In this document: positions 56,199 through 64,000 of the stretch, one piece after another | Layout of the letters: each line of letters starts with the position of its first letter | Numbering within the stretch: the first letter of the stretch is position 1 | From: Albula goreensis | Lineage: Eukaryota > Chordata > Actinopteri > Albuliformes > Albulidae | DNA length: 64,000 bases | NCBI GenBank assembly: GCA_022829145.1 | Contig: CM040753.1 | Coordinates: forward strand, 713,501 to 777,500 | Direction: 5' to 3' | Position numbers and translations under genes: made by a program | Notes under the pieces: generated by a model | What the model saw: only the letters and a program-made list of their open reading frames with translations | Databases searched by the model: none | What the model was told of the DNA's origin: nothing

Positions 56199-59100
56199 CG
56201 TGTCACTTCCTGGTTTCCAGCCAGCCGGACACACTGCAAGCAGACATTCATTACCATAAATACCCATGAACACACAGGAGCCCAGAACCCATTACAGTAA
56301 CGCACACTGCACCCAGGGAATCCATCAAAAATACACTGCGGTGAATACTCATTTCCACTGTGTTGGTGTGGGTTTGACTGCATCCTTCCTGAATTTGTTA
56401 GCGTGGTTTGGCCCTTACCTTCACCATGTTTGTTAGCGTGGTTTGGCCCTTAACCTTCACCATGTTTGTTAGCGTGGTTTGGCCCTTACCTTCACCATGT
56501 TTGTTAGCGTGGTTCAGCCCTTACCTTCACCATGTTTGTTAGCGTAGTTCAGCCCTTACCTTCACCATGTTTGTTAGCGTGGCTCAGCCCTTACCTTCAC
56601 TATGTTTGTTAGCGTGGTTCGGCCCTTACCTTCACCATGTTTGTTAGCGTGGTTTGGCCCTTACCTTCACCATGTTTGTTAGCGTGGTTTGGCCCTTACC
56701 TTCACCATGTTTGTTAGCGTGGTTCGGCCCTTACCTTCAACATGTTTGTTAGCGTGGTTTGGCCCTTACCTTCACCATGTTTGTTAGCGTGGTTTGGCCC
56801 TTACCTTCACCATGTTTGTTAGCGTGGTTTGGCCCTTAACCTTCACCATGTTTGTTAGCGTGGCTCAGCCCTTACCTTCACCATGTTTGTTAGCGTGGTT
56901 TGGCCCTTACCTTCACCATGTTTGTTAGCGTGGTTTGGCCCTTACCTTCACCATGTTTGTTAGCGTGGTTTGGCCCTTACCTTCACCATGTTTGTCAGTG
57001 TGCTGGAAGGCCTGGACCAGCCGCAGGGTCTCGTCCACAGAGCGGCCCACCGGGAGGTCGTTCATGGTGATCTGCCTCAATATGCCCTTATCATCGATGA
57101 TGAAGAGGCCCCTGAGGACGAGGAGGACCAGACGGCCGTCAGTCTGCAGTCTTGCAGCTACACAGGCCACACCCCTACCACACCAACTGAACACACATTA
57201 CACGACACCACATTCCAGTCACTTTACAGACACCGTTATCCACAGGCACTTACGATGCAGGAGAACACAAGTGCATTACTTAAGCACCTGATTAATGTAA
57301 GAATTCCACTGAACTGAACTGTGGCAGCAGTGTGCCTGAGGGTGTAGCGTATCTGAACTGGGGCAGCAGTGTACCTAACGGTGTGGGGTATCTGAACCGG
57401 GGCAGCAGTGTACCTGAGGGTGTAGCGTATCTGAACTGGGGCAGCAGTGTACCTGAGGGTGTGGGGTATCTGAACCGGGGCAGCAGTGTACCTGAGGGTG
57501 TAGCGTATCTGAACTGGGGCAGCAGTGTACCTGAGGGTGTAGCGTATCTGAACCGGGGCAGCAGTGTACCTGAGGGTGTGGCCCTGGTCCTCCAGGTAGA
57601 CTCCGTAGTCCTTGGCGATCTGGTGTGTGAGGTCAGAGAGCAGAGGGACCTGCAGGGGGCCGAGCCCACCTTGTTTCCGGGGGGTGTTGATCCTGTGGCC
57701 GGGGAAGCACAGGTCAGGGTAACTCATCAATATGCAGGACTGATCAACGCAACAAATCAATTATCAATACGCACAGCTCATTAATGCAACAAATCACTAA
57801 TGAAAACGCACAGCCCATTAATGCAACAAATCACTAATGAAAACGCACAGCCCATTAATGCAACAAATCCCTAATGAAAACGCACAGCCCATCCATACAT
57901 CCACCTACAGAAAGTGACCTAAATGAGCCCTGCTCTGCTGGGGCCGGGCGGAGCAGTGGCGAGAGGCTGTAGAGACATGGCTCTGAACTCTGTGTCTGTG
58001 CAGCGATACACGCGCTCAGGCCCCTACTGCTGCATGCAGGGAAGAGCCACGCCTCGTCAGCCTCTGCTCTGAGTGGCCAGCACATCCACCAATCATGTTA
58101 AAGGACAAGGACACAATGTTGCCGATGATGGAGGAGAAACGTGTTCCGTGTTCCTGCTGAGTTTGCATTTTCGGTGAGTGTACACTGTCCCCATTCCAAT
58201 CAAGTGCAGTATCACATATTTCACTTTTACGCTATTTATACATTCATAAAAAGCGTCCTTGCTCCTGTGTACAGGAACCCAGGACAGACGTGCATCCTCT
58301 CAGAAATAAAGTGAGGGGTGACAGAGAGCAGGAAACTGTGTTTAGGGTGCAGGAATGTGGGAGGTTAGAACCAGAGGAGACGGCACTTTCCTGGGCTGCC
58401 GTGATGTGTTGTTCAAGCATGGGTTAATCTGTACACACATAAGCAAGAGACCACCTCAAACTAAATCCTACAGCAACTGCCACTCCACAGACCACACAGA
58501 CCAGTCAATACCTGAGAGATGTAGGAGTAGTACTGGTGCCAGCAGCAGCAATAGTAGAAGTACTTCAATGACGCCAACAAGTAAAATTACTGTACACAGT
58601 ACACAGGACTCCTTAACCTCTGTGAGGAAGGCATGTCGTAAGTGCCCGAACCCCCATCCCCATGGGGCGAGCTCTCACCAGGCCAGGTGTGTGAACTGCG
58701 AGTCCGTGGAGCACGCCACCACCTCCGCCCCGATGGCCCGGAACTCCCGCACGCGGTCGCTGAACGCCATGATCTCAGTGGGGCACACGAACGTGCTGCA
58801 AGACAGGCACACTCTATACGCGTTACGCAGTCCTCTGAGCTTCAGCGGCTGAGCACACATTTTATTCCTTTACAGATCCATAACAGGCCTCTCTTCAAGC
58901 TGAACCAAAACACAGAGGCTGTAGCTCAGGCCCCCTCCCAAATTCACAGCACTGTCCCATTATTTCAGAACAGGTGCACACCTGAGGTTCAGTTAGAACA
59001 GGTGCACACCTGAAGCTCAGGGCTGTTCTGTTAACAGCTTCACTCACCCTGAGGTAATCCACTCTTTCACAGTGCATGCTAACTCAGCATTGGAGCAGTC

Positions 59101-60161
59101 AAACCCTGCACTGACAATACTCACAAATCCATTGGGTAGAAAAAGAAAACCAGGTATTTCCCGTGGTAGTCCGACAGTTTCAGCAGTCTGAACTCGCCGT
59201 TGATGACCGCGGTGGCCTCCCAAAGCGGGGCAGGTTTAGAGACTACACGGGCAGAGAGACCGCACATCACAGTCAGAGTTTATCTCACACCGCTCCTCAC
59301 GGGAGGAATTCCTACAACTAAACTGTCACTATCACAGACTAGGTAGTAAAATTCCCTTTACAACTATACATGTGGACGGTGTGCAATGAGGCTAAAATGA
59401 AATTCGACAACTAACGCTGCAGGGCAGCATAATAGGTATCATACTGGGCAGTTGCCATGAGAGAAACCGCACCTGCACCTGCTCCGACAGGATTCCAGTT
59501 TTGCCATGACGTGGCCCAAATTTAATCAGACCAATATGTCATTCTGAAAAGTGTTCGCAAACCCAGATTCAAGCGTTTATGTACGCAATCAATTTAACGA
59601 TTGGTTGAATAATTATAGTCGGAGTTGTTAGTTGTTATATTTAGTCCATAGCTCTGAGGTTGAGCCAGCTATCTGCCAACTGGCAAGCGGTGTAATTTTC
59701 ACCATCTGCTTCCGAGACATGACAAATTATTGACAAATTAAAATGCACTGTAACTGATAAATGGTAGTTGGTTAGTTAGGTACCTTGGATTTCATGAGTA
59801 AATACTCAGACATTACAATGAACAAAAATCACTACAGCTGCTCACTGAATATTTGGTAAATCTTCACTTTTTGAAGTAAGGACTGCTGTGTGTAATTTGC
59901 CATCCGCGTCAGAGGCCAGGGCGATTTCGTGCGGGTGAGAGCGCAGGGTAACTCACTCTGTGCCTTGCTCAGGTGTAGAGAGTGATCCGATACGGCCACA
60001 CGGACAGCCTCCCCCGGGTAAACGTGGCCGCCCGCGAAGTTGTGGCATTCCTGGTTCTTAGCATTTGAGCTCCCTTGCACATTATTCAAGAACGGCAGGA
60101 GTAACAGGACAGCCCGGAGAACGCTCAGAGCTGACACCTCACCGCTACGTCGGTCTCCCAT
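56199..60161 (-). CDS. prdx4: Peroxiredoxin 4 (endoplasmic reticulum), last exon not found
   Basis: Six exons on the - strand: 60161-59957, 59242-59125, 58795-58679, 57692-57570, 57111-56981, 56233-56199, together 243 aa with all phases consistent. A hydrophobic segment ([14 protein letters not shown]) is the ER signal peptide; QECHNFAGG carries the extra N-terminal cysteine of Prdx4. FVCPTEI holds the peroxidatic cysteine and VCPAGWKPG the resolving one; [10 protein letters not shown] is the GGLG motif linked to hyperoxidation sensitivity. The expected last exon, with the YF motif, is not visible, so the model is 3' incomplete. Exon 6 ends at a normal donor (ACG/GTGAGT). The enzyme reduces peroxide in the ER and passes oxidising equivalents to PDI. 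The donors of exons 4 and 5 are both embedded in tandem arrays. Confidence 0.93.
56394..56996. repeat. 35-bp array of copied 5' splice sites after prdx4 exon 5
   Basis: About 17 copies of a 35-bp unit. Read on the - strand it contains ACAAACATGGTGAAGGTAAG followed by GGCCAAACCACGCTA: the last 15 bases of exon 5 plus its donor. The real junction (GAAG/GTAAGG at 56981/56980) is the first unit. Two units have one extra base (GGTTAAGG) and one has GTTGAAGG. Confidence 0.95.
57320..57575. repeat. 39-bp array of copied 5' splice sites after prdx4 exon 4
   Basis: Seven units of 39 bp. On the - strand each contains CACCCTCAGGTACACTGCTG followed by CCCCGGTTCAGATACGCTA. The first is the real donor (CTCAG/GTACAC at 57570/57569). 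Decoys lie at steps of 39 bp; four keep CTCAG/GTACAC, one reads GTTAG/GTACAC and one CTCAG/GCACAC. Confidence 0.95.
57725..57895. repeat. About 37-bp minisatellite in prdx4 intron 3
   Basis: About four copies of a unit with GCCCATTAATGCAACAAATC and ACTAATGAAAACGCACA, starting about 35 bp upstream (in transcription) of the exon 4 acceptor. Confidence 0.85.
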
Positions 60162-60886
60162 TTCTCATGCCTTCTGCTCCCCTACGTCTCATCAAGCAGC
60201 GTGAATCTTATCTAGCCTTAATTTAGGTGCTAAACCACTGATTTCCGGTTGCCATCCACCCAGAATAAGTCAGAACACAAGCCAGGTTAATGACTCATTA
60301 GCTTAGAAATTATTTTCTGTTGTGGAGAAAAAATGAACGGGATCATTTTTACAAATATAATTAGTTTAGTTAACACCTGCGGCTGGATTTGACTTATAGT
60401 ATGGTTATACAAGGAAGGTGTAATGTTCACAAGGAAAGGGTCCCCGCACCACATTGGCATAACTTATGAATATAGGGAATGTCTGTGCAATATTCGTGTA
60501 AAGCATAGCAAAACCAACATTTGTTGGTACATTTTCCCAACATTGTGTAGATTCTACAAATTCATCTCCTTTTGTAAACATGCCAGGGGAACTCTTTACA
60601 ACGGATACCATGAAGTGCAATGTTGACAAGTAAAGTTAATTGATGTTTCAGAGATGTTAAACACACGATTCTCGTCAGTTTCAACACAAATGATAAAGGT
60701 TAAGAAAGTCGAAAATGTCCACGTTTTAAATTAAAACATTTTTTAATTAACACAGAAATAAAATTGTTATTTCTACCAACAGATTTAATCGATTCCTTTG
60801 GCTGTCATGTTGTAATTATTTTAAAAATAAAAATACACACTTATAAATCCAGGTTTTTTTCTTCATAAAAATTAAAGTGACAAGCG

Positions 60887-61081
60887 ATGGAGCCTCATAA
60901 GATGGCGGCCGGTGGCGTCACGTCACAAACCAGCATGACCCGATTCCATGGTCAGCGGAGGTCAGTGGGATTTAGGAGCGGAAGGAGCGGAGGCGCAGTC
61001 AGTGCATCTCCGGTACCCAGTAGTATGCAAAATATGCTGACCATCATTACCAACGTTTTGAGGGGCAATTTCGGCAAAAAT
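60887..61081 (+). CDS. Probable first exon of an unidentified gene (partial)
   Basis: A CpG-rich stretch carries the YY1-type motif AAGATGGCGGCC at 60899-60910, an ATG at 61025 in a short frame (MQNMLTIITNVLRGNFGKN) and a donor AAAAAT/GTACGT at 61081/61082 in phase 0. An in-frame ATG further up at 60887 would give a Ser/Arg/Gly-rich extension. It is divergent to prdx4 with about 700 bp between starts. I do not recognise the protein and cannot see exon 2; the rest of the window would be intron 1. Confidence 0.4.
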
Positions 61082-61724
61082 GTACGTAGCGTTTTTTTGT
61101 TTATGGTTGCATGTCTGTGATTTGCAATTATTGAATTGGTCACTAGTCCTGCTGTGCAACATTGCGGTGTTGTGACATTGCGAGAACATGCCCGTGACAT
61201 TCGTCCCTTGGGCCGACATCATTACTAGCTATGGGCTATACATCATAGTCAGCTAACGTTGCGTATTATGTCTTAAAGATGTAAGGCTGGTAAATGTAGG
61301 CTATATCTTGTACTAGCTCGGTTGTCAGTCGCCAGCCTAGATCATGTTCAATTTTGTGTGTTTCAGAGTAGCTTGCTAATGTTAGCTGGCTATGAATTAC
61401 CGGTAACCTGGGAATGGTGCAGATACCAGAAAAGGCCCGTTAGTTAAAATTCGCTTAAATGAAATGCGTGGCTGTCCGTAGTGTGCTTGACGAGTCACGT
61501 TGAAAGAACCAGAACACTTAACATGTTAACTGACAGAATGAATGAGAGAGATAAAAGACAGCTAAATAGAGGGAGAGAATAAATCTACAAAAATAAAAGT
61601 TTGAAAAGACTGAACCGAAAGATGTCACATTATGGGAAATATTTTAATACCACTGATTGACATTTTCTGTTGCAGCACACTGTTGGTTTGATATTTTTAG
61701 TTTTGTTCTCACTGGTGCTTAGGG

Positions 61725-61726
<2 letters not shown>

Positions 61727-61812
<86 letters not shown>
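61727..61812. repeat. (CA)n microsatellite
   Basis: Pure CA run of about 86 bp. Confidence 0.98.
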
Positions 61813-61817
<5 letters not shown>

Positions 61818-63109
61818 CATATTTCTCATACTCAGCAGCTTCTGGTGTCCTGGATCCAGGGGGTGAGTTGCTCAAAGTTGCTCAAGGGTGGAGTAAATTA
61901 TGGAATAAAAATCTCAACAGTGCTCAGAGTGAGGACAGGTGTGTCCCCGAAATCAAGCATTTCATACTTTAGTTAAGAAAGGGGATGCCCTCCCCACTGT
62001 AACTGTCTGTACCCGAGCTCTCAGCACTGTACCCTGACTTTGAGCCTGTACCCCAGCTCTCAGGCCTGTCTGACACAGGCCCTCTCAGGCAGTGCTGCCC
62101 AGTGCTGGTCAGAGCTGCAGTAATCTACAGGCCGCGTCTGAGCTGCTATTTTAGAGTTAATCTGCTGCCTGCTTAGGCGTGTGGCTAATCAGGGCCCAGG
62201 TCAGTGTGCAGCATAAACGCTAGCATACTCGCTAACCTTCCGCACTACTGCAGATGGCTTAGAAATAAACTGTGCTTTTAAAACATGGAGCAGCAGGTAC
62301 CTGCAGTGAACTTTGTGAACTCAGTGCAGTGAATGAAGGATCATGCATCTCTCTCTCTTGCTCTTTCTCTCTCTCTCTCTCTCTATCAGTCTCCCTCTGG
62401 TCATTTCAAGTTCAAATTAGACTCATGACAGGAGAACTTGTGTCGCAAAGGCTCTCATACATACACCCCTCTCCCTCTCCCTCTCTCTCTCGCTCTCTGA
62501 TTGGCTGCATGCCAGGGGACTCAGGCTGTGTCAGAGGTAAGAGTGACACTGAAGTCACTGCTGCAGGTCAGTCAGTCACAGGCTGACCCCGCCCACCAAC
62601 AGGCTCTGCCCACATATTGGCTAAACACACCCTCCCACATGCTCATGGGAGGGTGTGTTAATGAAAGCAGTGGAGCTCAGAGATTTCAGTCAGCACAAAC
62701 GCAGACAGCCACAGCAGACGGTGGTGTTACGTCTTGGGTCATTAGTTCTGTCATGAGACGGCACACCTGGTGTGGGTCAAATGGCCGTGGCTCAAATGTG
62801 CACAGACCTGCTGGGTTACGAAATTAACCTTTTTATTCTCTGTATCTATAATGTGTGTAGAATAATTCATTAGTGAATCCTAACAGGAATGTATTGCTGC
62901 TGAGGTTAGTGGTTGTTGATTTCATGACACTCCATACAGAGTGATAAACTGCATGAGCACATGTGTGCAGATGTGGTGCTAATGGCAGGCCTGCAGCCTG
63001 CCCTGTGTGACGGCCTTAGAGAGGCCAGACTTGTGGGCTTAGCCTGCTCCTCCTGCTTCCTCCCTGTAGCCAATCATCTGCATCCTAACTCTCTGCTGGA
63101 TCCAATGTT

Positions 63110-63230
63110 CTTCCTCCTAATGATGCTGTAGCCAATGAGCTGTGTTCTGACTCTGCTGTAGCCAATGAGCTGTGTTCTGACTCCGCTGTAGCCAATGAGC
63201 AGTATTCTGATGCTGCTGTAGCCAGTGGCC
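63110..63230. repeat. 30-bp array with CCAAT boxes
   Basis: Three to four units reading GCTGTAGCCAATGAGCTGTG and then TTCTGACTCT; three keep GCCAATGAG. Confidence 0.85.
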
Positions 63231-63689
63231 TGCCTACTCTTCCTGTTTGCCTGCAGCCCTGATCTTAGGCCACACTCTCATGCTTTTCAAACCATATTTA
63301 CAGTAAGCAGACAAAATAAAAGCCTTAAACCGGGGCATGACTGTGACCCGCTGGTGCTGAAATTCAGGCTTGTACAGTCAATGCTGGGAAATATTCAGAG
63401 TTGTAAACCTTTTTTCAACATTTCTCAAAGTGGGCACTTATTCCAGGGTGCCCTCAAAGTAGTTTTTCCCAAATGTGTTATTTTGGGAGAGAGCCAAAAT
63501 TCCATGTGAGGCTTGTGTTCCATGCTTGGTTCTAGAACTCCCGTGCCCTGGCTTTCTGTTCTAGAACTCTCTAGCTTCCCGTTCTCCTTTGTTCTAGAAG
63601 CACTTGAGGTGCTGTACTACCCAGGTCCCAGCGTGTTGATCCTTGCTTCAGCGCTGTCCTCATAGATCCTGTTTACTGCTGACCTGTGG

Positions 63690-63975
63690 GTGCCCTGGTC
63701 TGATTGGCTGGCTCTTTTGTCCCCCCTGGTCCAATTGGCTGGCTCTTTTGTCCCCCCTGGTCTGATTGGCTGGCTCTTTTCTCCCCCCTGGTCTGATTGG
63801 CTGGCTCTTTTCTCCCCCCTGGTCTGATTGGCTGGCTCTTTTGTCCCCCCTGGTCTGATTGGCTGGCTCTTTTCTCCCCCCTGGTCTGATTGGCTGGCTC
63901 TTTTCTCCCCCCTGGTCTGATTGGCTGGCTCTTTTCAACCCCCTGGTCTGATTGGCTGGCTCTTTTCTCCCCCAG
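63690..63975. repeat. 31-bp array with inverted CCAAT boxes
   Basis: Nine units reading CTGGTCTGATTGGCTGGCTC and then TTTTCTCCCCC or TTTTGTCCCCC. On the - strand each holds AGCCAGCCAATCAGACC, a good match to the NF-Y consensus; one unit has CCAATTGG instead. Confidence 0.93.
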
Positions 63976-64000
63976 TCCTGCACATGGAGAGCTTTTCTCC

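Larger units (their letters stand above)
61082..64000. other. Presumed intron with simple repeats
   Basis: No exon recognised. It holds a pure (CA)n tract (61727-61812), CT-rich tracts (62340-62500) and two CCAAT-containing arrays (63110-63230 and 63690-63975). Confidence 0.45.

Noticed and set aside
56028..56273. Alternative prdx4 end by reading through the exon 6 donor
   Set aside because: It is possible but unsupported: the tail is unlike any peroxiredoxin and a good donor interrupts it; kept only as a question under the missing-exon finding.

Overview
The window is vertebrate genomic DNA, most likely from a ray-finned (teleost) fish. Genes are split by GT-AG introns, there are long (CA)n tracts, tRNA-derived SINE pieces, hAT-type MITEs and a LINE remnant, and nearly half of the gene territory is minisatellite. 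I recognise seven protein-coding genes plus one probable first exon. I rebuilt each exon chain by hand, and all splice phases agree.

Layout. (1) 2.2-5.3 kb, + strand: c8g, the lipocalin subunit of complement C8. (2) 7.1-9.2 kb and 12.9-15.1 kb, - strand: two tandem copies of a ptgds-like lipocalin, separated by a 44-bp satellite of about 2.3 kb. (3) 17.8-24.4 kb, - strand: eif2s3 (eIF2 gamma, 12 coding exons, 472 aa, the same length as human). (4) 28.4-30.5 kb, + strand: klhl15, two coding exons. (5) 39.8-42.7 kb, - strand: sat1, 171 aa. (6) 46.2-53.0 kb, + strand: acot9, 15 coding exons, 426 aa. (7) 56.2-60.2 kb, - strand: prdx4, six exons found but the short last coding exon not found. (8) 60.9 kb, + strand: the CpG-rich first exon of an unidentified gene. 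The stretches 31-39.8 kb, 43-46 kb and 61.1-64 kb hold only repeats and unassigned sequence.

Synteny. c8g-ptgds corresponds to human 9q34.3. eif2s3-klhl15-sat1-acot9-prdx4 corresponds, in order and relative orientation, to human Xp22.11, with APOO missing between klhl15 and sat1. The two blocks meet between about 15.1 and 17.8 kb. The genes do unrelated housekeeping, immune or transport jobs; this is inherited gene order, not an operon.

Main observation. Several minisatellites sit on exon-intron junctions and have copied the splice site itself: the donors of prdx4 exons 4 and 5, the acceptor of acot9 exon 12, and, less certainly, acceptor-like sites before acot9 exon 4 and c8g exon 6. These genes carry rows of decoy splice sites next to the real one. 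In prdx4 exon 4 the 39-bp period is in frame and could add 13 residues per step. In most other cases a decoy would meet a stop codon quickly. Also notable are the lipocalin pair, in which exon 2 has diverged much more than the adjacent intron, a template-switch-like insertion in copy 2, and a fivefold 18-bp in-frame expansion in klhl15.
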